Of a stretch of 64,000 bases of DNA, positions 49,348 through 62,131 are shown piece by piece. A program made the position numbers and the translations under genes. A model generated the notes under the pieces. That model saw nothing but the letters and a program-made list of their open reading frames with translations. It was not told the origin of the DNA and ran no database searches. Position 1 is the first letter of the stretch; each line of letters opens with the position of its first letter. Source of the stretch: Paenibacillus xylanexedens. Lineage in GTDB: Bacteria > Bacillota > Bacilli > Paenibacillales > Paenibacillaceae. The stretch lies in assembly GCF_001908275.1 (NCBI RefSeq), contig NZ_CP018620.1, forward strand, positions 6,200,001 through 6,264,000, written 5' to 3'.

Positions 49348-49847
49348 TTTCGCAATACCTCATTCAACTTGGAATTTAATGTATAAGAGTGTGCGTGGCA
49401 CACGGCTACAGCCAATGCATCCGCTACGTCATCCGGCTTAGGAACGACCTGAAGACGCAAGAACATTTTGACCATCTCCTGTACTTGCTTCTTCTCTGCT
49501 TTACCGTATCCAACAACAGCCTGCTTGATCTGCATTGGCGTATATTCTGCAATAGGCAAACCCTTCTGTGCGGCAGCGAGTACCATGACGCCTCTAGCCT
49601 GACTGACAGACATCGCTGTTGTAACGTTCCGATTGAAAAAAAGTTTCTCCAGCGCTACTGCGTCCGGTTTGTATTTATCAATCAATTGCACCATACCTTC
49701 ATATACGTGAAGCAACCGTTCCTCTTCAGGGGTATGAGCTTCCGTCTGAATACATCCATATTGTACGGGTACCACCTTACTGCCGATTTTATCCACAAAA
49801 CCAAAACCAACAATCGCAATCCCCGGGTCAATTCCCAAAAAACGCAA
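49344..49847 (-). CDS. ruvC: Holliday junction resolvase RuvC
   Basis: Endonuclease that cuts Holliday junctions symmetrically. The product has the four acidic residues of the RNase H-like fold: Asp in GIDPG near the N-terminus, Glu in ALEKLFF, and Asp residues in DDVADALAVAVCH near the end. I placed the start at the TTG at 49847 (167 residues) because GAGGGAG lies eight bases before it; an in-frame ATG at 49853 is too close to the site. Its stop overlaps the ruvA start. B. subtilis lacks ruvC and uses RecU, so its presence is a Paenibacillus/Clostridium-like trait. Confidence 0.93.
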   Translation of the reverse strand: MRFLGIDPGIAIVGFGFVDKIGSKVVPVQYGCIQTEAHTPEEERLLHVYEGMVQLIDKYKPDAVALEKLFFNRNVTTAMSVSQARGVMVLAAAQKGLPIAEYTPMQIKQAVVGYGKAEKKQVQEMVKMFLRLQVVPKPDDVADALAVAVCHAHSYTLNSKLNEVLRK

Positions 49848-50008
49848 AACCATCTCTCCCTCACAAAAGCGAACATATGTATCGTTCATTTCATTATAAC
49901 AAAAGATAGACCCTGCGGCAGGAAAAACTTTGTCTAACTGATTACTCGTCTTTATTCGTGGATTTTTTACATGTTTATTCGTATTTTCATCTATTTCAAT
50001 TCAAACGA

Positions 50009-50035
50009 CAAAAAGGACATCTCTTCGATGTCCTT
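50009..50035 (-). terminator. Terminator after bofC
   Basis: AAGGACATC-TCTTC-GATGTCCTT is a perfect 9-bp hairpin with four to five T on the minus strand. It lies 121 bp after the bofC stop and 160 bp upstream of ruvC, so it separates these two units. Confidence 0.82.
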
Positions 50036-50155
50036 CACCACATTCCACGTATTTTAGATTCTATCGCTTGGTTACGTAAACCACCAATGTTATTGCTATT
50101 GCCACCATCGTTTCAGTACTTCACAATCTTAATACTGTAGGTGAAGACGTTTGGA

Positions 50156-50848
50156 TTAACCGCCATTGCGGATTAAATGATGGTCTTCATCCACGGCATA
50201 GTCACTGAACGTAGAGATCACGCTATCATATTCATCCTTGTCCTGAATCCGAATACCCTGCTGCAATTGCTCCAACACCCCTTCAGGCAAAGAACTTTCC
50301 AACGTCCCAACATCCAATTGAAAGAACGTACGAATAACCTTCTCTTCTCCAGGCTTACCCTCGTACAAATTAAGGTTCCCTACAGCATCTATGCTGATAT
50401 AAGCCTGCTGTTTACAAAGCGGTGAAAGGTCATCTACACGTTGCTTCAAATGTAACTCATCTGATGTTCCAACGGTAGCATCCCATTCCGGATGTTGAGC
50501 CAGAAGCATCTTCAACTGCGGTCTAGCCATCTTGCCTAACTGCTCTGTCTCCACTCCGCAGATGTACTGTGTCTCCAAAACCACACTCGTTAAATGATCC
50601 GGATCAGAATCAAGTTGCTCTACTAACGCCTGAATCTCCTGTTCAGATCTTGCTTCCTGCGTAACAGGGCCCATCACACTCGTTGCCTCACTAAAATTAG
50701 TTGTCAGCAAACGCTCTATCGCCGATGAGATAGACAACCCGCTGTAAGCCAATATCGTAACTGCAAGCAGAGCCGCCGTCATCCATACTGTTCGTTTCCA
50801 CCGTCTCCAGCGTCTCTTGAATTGTTTTCTGAAGTTAAACGTGTTCAC
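50156..50848 (-). CDS. bofC: BofC-type intercompartmental signalling protein
   Basis: A 230-residue protein that in B. subtilis is made in the forespore under sigma-G and restrains SpoIVB, which triggers pro-sigma-K processing. It has a basic cytoplasmic start, one membrane helix (about 20-40, TAALLAVTILAYSGLSI) and an exported part with LETQYICGVETEQLG and a C-terminal domain ending DEYDSVISTFSDYAVDEDHHLIRNGG, typical of BofC. I chose the GTG at 50848, five bases after AAGGGG. A sequence resembling a sigma-G promoter lies upstream. Position next to ruv genes agrees with B. subtilis. Confidence 0.87.
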   Translation of the reverse strand: MNTFNFRKQFKRRWRRWKRTVWMTAALLAVTILAYSGLSISSAIERLLTTNFSEATSVMGPVTQEARSEQEIQALVEQLDSDPDHLTSVVLETQYICGVETEQLGKMARPQLKMLLAQHPEWDATVGTSDELHLKQRVDDLSPLCKQQAYISIDAVGNLNLYEGKPGEEKVIRTFFQLDVGTLESSLPEGVLEQLQQGIRIQDKDEYDSVISTFSDYAVDEDHHLIRNGG

Positions 50849-50876
50849 ATGAACCCCTTCTATCACTTTTTAAACC

Positions 50877-50907
50877 TATTGTGACCTAAAGATTGAGGCT
50901 TTATGCA
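50877..50907 (-). promoter_or_regulatory. Possible sigma-G promoter of bofC
   Basis: On the minus strand TGCATA (50902-50907) and CACAATA (50877-50883) with 18 bp between resemble the sigma-G consensus (-35 GHATR, -10 CATNHTA), with one mismatch in the -10. It lies 28 bp before the start codon. Plausible because bofC is a known sigma-G gene. Confidence 0.4.
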
Positions 50908-51011
50908 CAACTAACTTGTTGTCTGAAGAAGGAACACGCATGTGTTAGCTTAAAGAATTTGTCATAGTTAATATCGAACCTGCATTTATAGAATCTTATA
51001 TAGATAAATAT

Positions 51012-51046
51012 AAAAAAAACACTATCTAATTATAGATAGTGTTTTT
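51012..51046 (-). terminator. Terminator of the rRNA-tRNA operon
   Basis: AAAAACACTATCTA-ATTA-TAGATAGTGTTTTT is a perfect 14-bp hairpin followed by T-rich sequence on the minus strand, just after the last tRNA (Pro). Confidence 0.9.
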
Positions 51047-51051
51047 AGAGA

Positions 51052-51125
51052 TCGGGATGACACGATTTGAACATGCGACCCCCTGGTCCCAAACCAGGTG
51101 CTCTACCAAGCTGAGCTACATCCCG
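51052..51125 (-). tRNA. tRNA-Pro (TGG)
   Basis: Anticodon stem CTGGT/ACCAG around TTTGGGA gives anticodon TGG. Acceptor stem CGGGATG/CATCCCG and a T-loop TTCAAAT are present. CCA is not encoded. Last tRNA of the cluster. Confidence 0.95.
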
Positions 51126-51132
51126 TTATATA

Positions 51133-51211
51133 TACCGGCGAGAGGACTCGAACCTCCACGGTTTCCCACTCGATTTTGAGTCGAGCGCGTCTGCCATTCC
51201 GCCACGCCGGC
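51133..51211 (-). tRNA. tRNA-Leu (CAA)
   Basis: Anticodon loop CTCAAAA in stem CTCGA/TCGAG gives CAA. Acceptor GCCGGCG pairs with CGCCGGT (first pair G-U). The variable arm is short for a leucine tRNA, making 79 nt in all. CCA not encoded. Confidence 0.92.
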
Positions 51212-51227
51212 AAATTTGAAGTTATAA

Positions 51228-51304
51228 TGGCGCGCCCTGAGAGATTCGAACTCCCGGCCTTTTGATTCGTAGTCAAACGCTCTATCCAGCTGAGCTAAGG
51301 GCGC
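51228..51304 (-). tRNA. tRNA-Arg (ACG)
   Basis: Stem TTTGA/TCAAA around CTACGAA gives anticodon ACG, which is edited to ICG by TadA. Acceptor GCGCCCT/AGGGCGC intact; CCA encoded at 51228-51230. Confidence 0.95.
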
Positions 51305-51310
51305 AAATAT

Positions 51311-51385
51311 TGGAGCGGAAGACGGGAATCGAACCCGCGACCCTCGCCTTGGCAAGGCGATGCTCTACCGCTGAGCCACTTCCGC
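51311..51385 (-). tRNA. tRNA-Gly (GCC)
   Basis: Stem TCGCC/GGCGA around TTGCCAA gives anticodon GCC. Acceptor GCGGAAG/CTTCCGC; CCA encoded at 51311-51313. Confidence 0.95.
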
Positions 51386-51409
51386 ATACGGTATTAATAA
51401 ATATAAAAA

Positions 51410-51487
51410 TGGCGGAACCGACGGGATTCGAACCCGCGATCTCCTGCGTGACAGGCAGGCATGTTAGGCCAACTACACCACGGTTCC
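51410..51487 (-). tRNA. tRNA-Asp (GTC)
   Basis: Stem CCTGC/GCAGG around CTGTCAC gives anticodon GTC. Acceptor GGAACCG/CGGTTCC; CCA encoded at 51410-51412. Confidence 0.95.
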
Positions 51488-51514
51488 AGATCACTTTCTC
51501 AAAGGAAAGTATAA

Positions 51515-51588
<74 letters not shown>

Positions 51589-51604
51589 TCGTTATAAAGT
51601 TATA

Positions 51605-51680
51605 TGGTGGAGGCTGAGGGGATCGAACCCCCGACCCTCTGCTTGTAAGGCAGATGCTCTCCCAGCTGAGCTAAGCCTCC
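51605..51680 (-). tRNA. tRNA-Val (TAC)
   Basis: Stem TCTGC/GCAGA around CTTACAA gives anticodon TAC. Acceptor GGAGGCT/AGCCTCC; CCA encoded at 51605-51607. Confidence 0.95.
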
Positions 51681-51686
51681 ATATTA

Positions 51687-51758
51687 TGACCCGTAGGGGA
51701 TTCGAACCCCTGTTACCTCCGTGAAAGGGAGGTGTCTTAACCCCTTGACCAACGGGCC
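51687..51758 (-). tRNA. tRNA-Glu (TTC)
   Basis: Stem CCTCC/GGAGG around CTTTCAC gives anticodon TTC. Acceptor GGCCCGT pairs with ACGGGTC (G-U and C-G pairs). CCA not encoded. An MnmA substrate. Confidence 0.95.
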
Positions 51759-51762
51759 TTAC

Positions 51763-51838
51763 TGGCTCCCCGAACAGGGCTCGAACCTGTGACAACTCGA
51801 TTAACAGTCGAGTGCTCTACCAACTGAGCTATCAGGGA
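51763..51838 (-). tRNA. tRNA-Asn (GTT)
   Basis: Stem CTCGA/TCGAG around CTGTTAA gives anticodon GTT. Acceptor TCCCTGA with matching 3' strand; CCA encoded at 51763-51765. First tRNA after 5S. Confidence 0.95.
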
Positions 51839-51843
51839 ATATA

Positions 51844-51864
51844 TGCATTTGCAGTGCAAATGCA
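51844..51864. repeat. Perfect 21-bp palindrome between 5S and tRNA-Asn
   Basis: TGCATTTGCA-G-TGCAAATGCA matches exactly on both arms. In the transcript it would make a hairpin in the 5S-tRNA spacer, possibly a processing signal. Confidence 0.75.
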
Positions 51865-51921
51865 ATTCATCGTACAACATCAACATGCGGAGCCTGTTTT
51901 CTATGTATGATGAAAGAGTTC

Positions 51922-52038
51922 GCTTGGCGGCGTCCTACTCTCCCAGGACCCTGCGGTCCAAGTACCATCGGCGCTAGAGGGCTTAACGGTCGTGTTCGGG
52001 ATGGGTACGTGTGGAACCCCTCCGCCATCGCCACCAAA
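51922..52038 (-). rRNA. 5S ribosomal RNA
   Basis: Minus-strand sequence begins near TTTGGTGGCGATGGCGGAGG and ends ACGCCGCCAAGCG, the conserved 5S ends, with CGAACACGACCGTTAAG and CGCCGATGGTACTTGG inside. About 117 nt. Third rRNA of the operon. Confidence 0.95.
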
Positions 52039-52069
52039 CGCGTAGCTTACATTTCAGAGATCGTTCTCT

Positions 52070-52101
52070 GAAAACTAGATTCGAAACGAAACACGCGAAT
52101 T
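52070..52101. repeat. 3' arm of the 23S precursor processing stem
   Basis: GAAAACTAGATTCGAAACGAAA and following bases are complementary to 55186-55220, upstream of the 23S gene on the transcribed strand. The two arms should pair in the precursor, the usual substrate of RNase III or Mini-III. Confidence 0.8.
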
Positions 52102-52115
52102 ACAACTTGCATATT

Positions 52116-56901
<4,786 letters not shown>

Positions 56902-57114
56902 TATTGAAAAGAGCGATAAGCTCATTTTGAATCTGACGAGATTAAAAATCTCATTTGTGCTCCAGCCGATTCAAGCCAAGGCTTGTCTCAACTTTCGCGT
57001 TCATTCTGCAAGCAGAATGTTTACTCACTCGTTGTTCAGTTTTCAAAGATCAAACTTGTTTCATCATCTCTTGTGTTTCCCGTGTCAGCACTGTGTTTCA
57101 GCGGCGACTTAAAT

Positions 57115-57143
57115 AATATATCATACGGCTGAATGTAATGCAA
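57115..57143 (-). promoter_or_regulatory. rRNA promoter P2
   Basis: TTGCAT (57138-57143) and TATATT (57115-57120) on the minus strand, 17 bp apart, 214 bp before the 16S 5' end. Confidence 0.75.
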
Positions 57144-57249
57144 CAGTTTTTTTCATTTCTTTTCTTTAGTAGTTTTGCATTAGCTAAAGCTATCATATCC
57201 GTTCCCTATCTTGTCCTATCATATTAGGTTACGCTCATAGGGTACAAAT

Positions 57250-57279
57250 ATTTTAACACATTTATGAAAAGGTTTTCAA
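57250..57279 (-). promoter_or_regulatory. rRNA promoter P1
   Basis: TTGAAA (57274-57279) and TAAAAT (57250-57255) on the minus strand, spacing 18 bp, about 130 bp above P2. Tandem promoters are usual for rRNA operons. Confidence 0.65.
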
Positions 57280-57347
57280 TAACTTCTTAATAAAATGCTT
57301 TCTATTATTTCCTGAGCCGTTATGTGCAACTCAATGTTTACTCAGGT

Positions 57348-57390
57348 AAGCGGGAAGCCAGCTCTCTATTACAGAGCTGGCTTCCCGCTT
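57348..57390. terminator. 18-bp perfect inverted repeat after the LysM gene
   Basis: AAGCGGGAAGCCAGCTCT and its complement are separated by seven bases. It lies 44 bp downstream of the LysM gene stop. It has no long T-run, so it may terminate weakly or mainly shield the rRNA promoters from read-through. Confidence 0.7.
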
Positions 57391-57433
57391 ATATAACAGG
57401 TACCTCACTTATTGTTCAATCACAATCCCCAGG

Positions 57434-59062
57434 TTAGTTTTGTATCCATGGATTACGACGCTTTTTATCGGATTTCCGTTGGTTGGAAGTAGCTGCACCC
57501 TCTCTGGATGTTTTCCCGGACACGGATACCTTGGATTTATTCTTCAGAGGAGCCTTGCTTGTTCTGCGTTTTGCAGCTGCCGGCTTATTCCCTGCTTGTT
57601 TGGACTTCCCATCCGAATCTGATCCAACCTCTTCAATTGCTACCTGACTTAAGTTAGCGTCTTCACGCCCCCCTTTTTTACCACCCTTGCCTTGCTCTTG
57701 ATGAGGATACATTTCACCAAATGCTCCAAGCGGGGACGGCGGGACCATGTTCTGAGTAGGGTACGGATTCTGATAAGCATACTCAATAGGCTGGTTTGGC
57801 ATCGTTGATGTGGACATTTCAGGCGGCATACCGTACGAAGGACCGTACATATTCCAAGCCGGATCCTGATAACTATGAGAAGGATAAGTATACTGAGGCA
57901 TATGTGTATGTGAGCCACATCCGCATGGAGGGTACGGAAGCATTGAGTATGGAGATATGAAAGGCGGCTGATGATTCATATGACTAGGTGCTGCATACGT
58001 TGGGAATGGACTATTCACTTCGCCAGCTGGCGCAATCGGAAATGAGTTGTTTTGCATTTCTACGGACAGATTCGGCATAACGTTATTGTGGTTATAACCC
58101 TGCTCCGCGCCAGTCCACGGACTGTTAGGCAGATCACTGCCACCATAGGGACTAACTTCCGGAATCCCTGGAAACGACGCATTGTTACTCGCTCCTGCCG
58201 TGTACATGTCTTGCTGAGCACCGTACACCTCTTGTACAGGAACCGGGATTTGAACATAAGGCTGCTCGGCTGGCGCATGATGCAACTTATTACCACAACC
58301 ACAAGGCTTTTTCGTTGCTGGTGCAACCTCAGTTGGAGACTTTGTGTTAGGCATTACAGGCAAAGGCATAATTTCAGGCGAAAGATTAGGCATTGTGTAT
58401 TTCTTGGATTCTGCTACCGGTTTTACATAAACTTCGGGTTTAACCTCTTCTTTTTTATGCGTTTCCTTTTCGGGTTTCACTTCAGGAAGCTCCGGTAACT
58501 GCGGCAGTACCTCCAGTTCAGGCTTCACATTCGGCTTCTCCGTATTGGCTGGTGGTGGAGCAGGCACCGGGACAGGAACAGGAACCTCTGCTACCGGAGC
58601 AGGGGGAGTTGGCGCTACTGGAGTCGGTGGTTCCGGTTCTTTGACTCCCGTGTATTCCTTACCCTCAGGTGACAACTTTTCATGAGCAGCAATGTTACCG
58701 GCACCCGAATTAGATGTGCTGTTTCCTTGTGCGTGCATAGATGGAATATAAACTGTCTCCCCCACCAACAGAGCGTTCGGATTTTTCAACTGTGGATTGG
58801 CATTGACCATGTCTTTTAAAGGAACTCCCCAGGCTTGTGCCAACTTCCATAACGAATCTCCTTGCTGTACCTTATGACTGTGAAGCACGCCCTCCGGTTT
58901 CGGTGTTACTGGCTCTGCAGGGATTTTGACCTTCATGCCAATATCCAGCTTGTCGGGATTTGTGATTTGCGGATTAGCCGCGATCAATTTGTCCAGCGCT
59001 ACATTGTATTTTTGGGACAGCAGATATAATGTGTCGCCTTTTTTCACCATGTGTATTTTCAC
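57434..59062 (-). CDS. LysM-domain spore-coat-type protein (SafA-like)
   Basis: A 542-residue protein with two N-terminal LysM domains (about residues 5-49, MVKKGDTLYLLSQKYNV, and 63-107, HKVQQGDSLWKLAQAWGV). A long Pro/Glu-rich linker (about 140-215) follows, then a Pro/Asn/Met/Tyr-rich region with two CGCG motifs (KKPCGCGNKLHH, YPPCGCGSHTH) and a basic Lys/Arg-rich C-terminus. No signal peptide is visible, in line with SafA, which is made in the mother cell and binds spore peptidoglycan. The start is a GTG at 59062 after AGGAGG. B. subtilis safA lies close to bofC. Coat morphogenesis is likely but inferred. Confidence 0.78.
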   Translation of the reverse strand: MKIHMVKKGDTLYLLSQKYNVALDKLIAANPQITNPDKLDIGMKVKIPAEPVTPKPEGVLHSHKVQQGDSLWKLAQAWGVPLKDMVNANPQLKNPNALLVGETVYIPSMHAQGNSTSNSGAGNIAAHEKLSPEGKEYTGVKEPEPPTPVAPTPPAPVAEVPVPVPVPAPPPANTEKPNVKPELEVLPQLPELPEVKPEKETHKKEEVKPEVYVKPVAESKKYTMPNLSPEIMPLPVMPNTKSPTEVAPATKKPCGCGNKLHHAPAEQPYVQIPVPVQEVYGAQQDMYTAGASNNASFPGIPEVSPYGGSDLPNSPWTGAEQGYNHNNVMPNLSVEMQNNSFPIAPAGEVNSPFPTYAAPSHMNHQPPFISPYSMLPYPPCGCGSHTHMPQYTYPSHSYQDPAWNMYGPSYGMPPEMSTSTMPNQPIEYAYQNPYPTQNMVPPSPLGAFGEMYPHQEQGKGGKKGGREDANLSQVAIEEVGSDSDGKSKQAGNKPAAAKRRTSKAPLKNKSKVSVSGKTSREGAATSNQRKSDKKRRNPWIQN

Positions 59063-59158
59063 AGGGAACTAACCTCCTAGACGTCATACTTGGGCAGTAC
59101 ATTCGCCCATACCGTTACTACATCCTATGCAGAAACCGGGCTAATGACATCAACTAAA

Positions 59159-59229
59159 CAAAAAAAATCCTCCTGTCTCCAAAATCCCCATACACCAGGT
59201 ATGCAGAATTTTATCGGACAAGGAGGATT
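59159..59229 (-). terminator. Terminator after ilvE
   Basis: On the minus strand AATCCTCCTTGTCC ... GGAGACAGGAGGATT pair as a long imperfect stem with an inner ATACCTGGTGTAT hairpin, followed by seven or more T. Confidence 0.85.
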
Positions 59230-59257
59230 CCTGTTCCCTATGTTATGCAATTCTAAC

Positions 59258-60142
59258 TTAAGATTCCCACACTTTATATCCATCTTTGTCAACAATCTGA
59301 CGGAATGCTTCCAGCAGTCTCAGCGTTACCGGACCTGCTACCCCCGTGCCAATTGTTCTTCCATCGACTTCATATGTAGCGATAACTTCTGCAGCTGTCC
59401 CGGTGAAAAAGACTTCGTCTGCGATATACACATCATGCAGGGTGAATGGCACTTCTTTTAATTCAAGCTCCAGTTCGCCACATAGATCAATAATCGCTTG
59501 ACGTGTAATCCCTTCAAGTGCTCCGAGATAACAAGGCGGCGTGTACACTACACCATTTTTGATGATGAAAATGTTGTCACTTGAACCCTCAGTTACGTAA
59601 CCTTGGGAGTTCAGCATAATTGCTTCACCAGCACCTGAATAGTTAGACTGGATTTTAACCAGGATGTTATTCAGATAGTTTAACGATTTAATTTTCGGAT
59701 TCAATGCGTCCGGAATGTTCCGGCGTTGGGATACAGAAACTGCTTTCAATCCAGTAAGATAAGCTTCCTCCGGATAGATCGCTAATTGCTCCACGATGAT
59801 GATTACGGATGCCTTAGGGCAACGTAACGGGTCCAACCCCAGATTACCAGGGCCACGCGATACAATAAGACGAATATAACCATTACGCATATCATTGCGG
59901 CGCACCGTTTCAGCCATGACTTCCAGCATCTCATCAATGGACAGCGGAATGTTCAAACTAATGGATTTTGCCGAATCATACAAACGATCCAAGTGGGCCT
60001 TACATCTGAAAATATTTCCGTTATAGATCCGAATACCTTCGAAAATCCCGTCTCCATACAAAAATCCATGATCATATACCGAAACGGTTGCGTTCTCTTT
60101 GGTCACATACTGACCATCCAAATAGATCCATTGTTCTGCCAC
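59258..60142 (-). CDS. ilvE: Branched-chain amino-acid aminotransferase
   Basis: PLP enzyme making Leu, Ile and Val from their keto acids (fold-type IV). The 294 residues include YDHGFLYGDGIFEGIRIYNG near the start, the PLP lysine in PKIKSLNYLNNILVKIQ (about residue 150), the EGSSDNIFIIKNG loop and EVFFTGTAAEV. These fit IlvE rather than D-amino-acid transaminase. I set the start at the GTG at 60142 because TGGAGGTG is nine bases before it; an ATG at 60175 lies upstream of the site. It lies 151 bp downstream of pheA and ends at a strong terminator, so it may share that operon. Confidence 0.94.
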   Translation of the reverse strand: MAEQWIYLDGQYVTKENATVSVYDHGFLYGDGIFEGIRIYNGNIFRCKAHLDRLYDSAKSISLNIPLSIDEMLEVMAETVRRNDMRNGYIRLIVSRGPGNLGLDPLRCPKASVIIIVEQLAIYPEEAYLTGLKAVSVSQRRNIPDALNPKIKSLNYLNNILVKIQSNYSGAGEAIMLNSQGYVTEGSSDNIFIIKNGVVYTPPCYLGALEGITRQAIIDLCGELELELKEVPFTLHDVYIADEVFFTGTAAEVIATYEVDGRTIGTGVAGPVTLRLLEAFRQIVDKDGYKVWES

Positions 60143-60293
60143 CGATGACTGCACCTCCATAAAATATCCATTCACTGTACTCCGAAACGTTTATTAACCC
60201 GTCCATTGTACACCAAAATGACAAGCCCTTACTTGTTCACTCTACCCAGAATTATGACAACCTTCTAACAATCACAACCAGCATAAAGGTCGA

Positions 60294-61166
60294 TTACCTC
60301 GAAGGATATGTATAACAAGGATAGCTACCCAGAACACGCACCTGACAATTCAATGCTTCAATCTCTGCCATGGCTGCGGTAAGCAATACCGAATCGACCG
60401 TTTCCACAACATCAATGTAAAAATAGTAACTGCCCAATCGTTTCTTCGTTGGACGAGATTCGAGACGGGTCAAGTTCAGCTTCCGCCATGCAAAAGCCGA
60501 CAATACCTGATGCAATGCACCCGGTGCATCTTCTGGCAACGTCACCAGCAAGCTGGTTTTTACATGATCGGGTTCACGTGGAATGTTCACAGGTTCATGG
60601 CCAATGAGCACAAAACGGGTGTAGTTGTTGTCATGATCTGTAACCCGTTCAGCCATAATGTCCAAGCCATGCTTCTGAGCAGCAAGCTTTGTACCGATCG
60701 CCACCCAGCCCTTACCTGGATTTTTTTTCACAATTTCTACAGCTTCGGCTGTACTGTTCACACCTTCAAGATCCGCCCCGGGTGAATGCAGCCGAATAAA
60801 ATTCTGACACTGCGGAATAGCCACAGGGTGAGACATAATCTTGGTAATTCTACCAAAGTCATACTCGCCACTCTCTGTCTTAAATTCCGAGCCATGTCCA
60901 ATCACATTCTGGATGGATGGGTATACCCACTCCGCTTGCATTGGAATATCCACTTCATTTACAAGCCAGTCCATATGAAGACTAACGGAACCCTCAATGG
61001 TATTTTCAATCGGAATGACACTGTATTGTGCATTCCCGCTATCCGTTGCTCTAAACACATCCGAAATCAGCTTGGAATGAAGCAAATCTAATGGTTCCCC
61101 GTTGAAAAGGAAATCAATTGCCTCATGAGAGACTGAGCCTTCAGGTAATACTGCAATTCGTTTCAT
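60294..61166 (-). CDS. pheA: Prephenate dehydratase
   Basis: Converts prephenate to phenylpyruvate for phenylalanine synthesis. The 290 residues contain the substrate-binding domain with IPIENTIEGSVSLHMD and the catalytic TRF motif in NNYTRFVLIG, and a C-terminal ACT domain (about 200-285) with GALHQVLSAFAWRKLNLTRLESRP, where phenylalanine inhibits. Its ATG at 61166 overlaps the thrB stop by four bases, so it is coupled to the threonine genes. AGGGGAAG precedes it. B. subtilis has pheA beside pheB and obg instead. Confidence 0.96.
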   Translation of the reverse strand: MKRIAVLPEGSVSHEAIDFLFNGEPLDLLHSKLISDVFRATDSGNAQYSVIPIENTIEGSVSLHMDWLVNEVDIPMQAEWVYPSIQNVIGHGSEFKTESGEYDFGRITKIMSHPVAIPQCQNFIRLHSPGADLEGVNSTAEAVEIVKKNPGKGWVAIGTKLAAQKHGLDIMAERVTDHDNNYTRFVLIGHEPVNIPREPDHVKTSLLVTLPEDAPGALHQVLSAFAWRKLNLTRLESRPTKKRLGSYYFYIDVVETVDSVLLTAAMAEIEALNCQVRVLGSYPCYTYPSR

Positions 61167-62131
61167 GCATTAACTTCCCCTTTGATTCTGTCCAGAAAAG
61201 GACGTTCGTCTTGATCAGGCAGCACGGTTACACCGTCCAAATCCGGATCGAGCCACAGTGCAGAAGCAGATATGCCCTCCCGCTCCATAGTGTCCAGCAA
61301 ATATTGTTCCAATCCCGCTTTCCGGGTGTCATGACGATCTACCAAAGTCAATACGGTCGGGCCAGCTCCGCTCAGGGCAGCTCCCAACGCTCCATGATCA
61401 ACAGCATGTTCTAATATCTCAGCCATGCCTGGCACCAATGATGCCCGATATGGTTGGTGAATTCGATCTGACATCGCCTTCTGAATCATATCCAGTCGTC
61501 CACTCGCCAAAGCGGCAACGAGCAGTGAGGATCTGCTAATGTTATGCACCACATCAGACATGCCAAATTGCTCTGGAATTACATTCCTTGCTTTTGAAGT
61601 AGACAGCTGGAATTCAGGTACAATAACCAAAGCCTGCAAATCCTGGTGTGGTTCAATACGTATATGATCTACCTGTTGACCATTCCATGCAGCCGTAATA
61701 ATACCGCCATACAGAGATGCTCCCACATTATCAGGATGCTTCTCGAGGGATGTGGCCATATCCAGAAGCTTCGCATCGGATAAAGGAGCACCAATTAATG
61801 CATTCGCTGCTGCCAATGCACCAACGATGGCTGATGCACTGCTCCCGAGTCCCCGCGTAAGCGGAATATCGGAATACATGGAAATCTCCAATTCAGGGAT
61901 GGATACCCCAGCTTCATTGAATACCATCTGTGCCACTTCGTAAATCAAATTCGATTTATCTGTTGGCAGACCTGTCAAATGATTGCCGTGAAGATGAAAT
62001 GACGTCTGCTCGGCAGGTTTCATTTCCAACCAGGCATACAAAGACAATGCCATTCCCAGGGTATCAAACCCCGGACCGAGATTGGCTGTGCTTGCAGGTA
62101 TTTTTACGGTTACCTTTTCACGCAAACTCAT
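61163..62131 (-). CDS. thrB: Homoserine kinase
   Basis: Phosphorylates homoserine in threonine synthesis. A GHMP-family kinase of 322 residues: the first motif [16 protein letters not shown] and the ATP-binding [20 protein letters not shown] (about residues 92-111). Third motif [14 protein letters not shown]. The ATG at 62131 overlaps the thrC stop by four bases. The C-terminal HD-like tail extends to EVNA. No anomalies. Belongs to the hom-thrC-thrB unit. Confidence 0.96.
   Translation of the reverse strand: MSLREKVTVKIPASTANLGPGFDTLGMALSLYAWLEMKPAEQTSFHLHGNHLTGLPTDKSNLIYEVAQMVFNEAGVSIPELEISMYSDIPLTRGLGSSASAIVGALAAANALIGAPLSDAKLLDMATSLEKHPDNVGASLYGGIITAAWNGQQVDHIRIEPHQDLQALVIVPEFQLSTSKARNVIPEQFGMSDVVHNISRSSLLVAALASGRLDMIQKAMSDRIHQPYRASLVPGMAEILEHAVDHGALGAALSGAGPTVLTLVDRHDTRKAGLEQYLLDTMEREGISASALWLDPDLDGVTVLPDQDERPFLDRIKGEVNA

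Larger units (their letters stand above)
56902..57433 (-). other. rRNA operon upstream region (leader and promoters)
   Basis: 530 bp with no protein gene. It holds the 16S leader with the 5' processing arm (57024-57044), two promoters (57115-57143 and 57250-57279), and a strong 18-bp inverted repeat (57348-57390) that ends the neighbouring gene. The leader contains GTTTTCAAAGATCAAAC-like elements seen again in the 16S-23S spacer. Confidence 0.8.
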
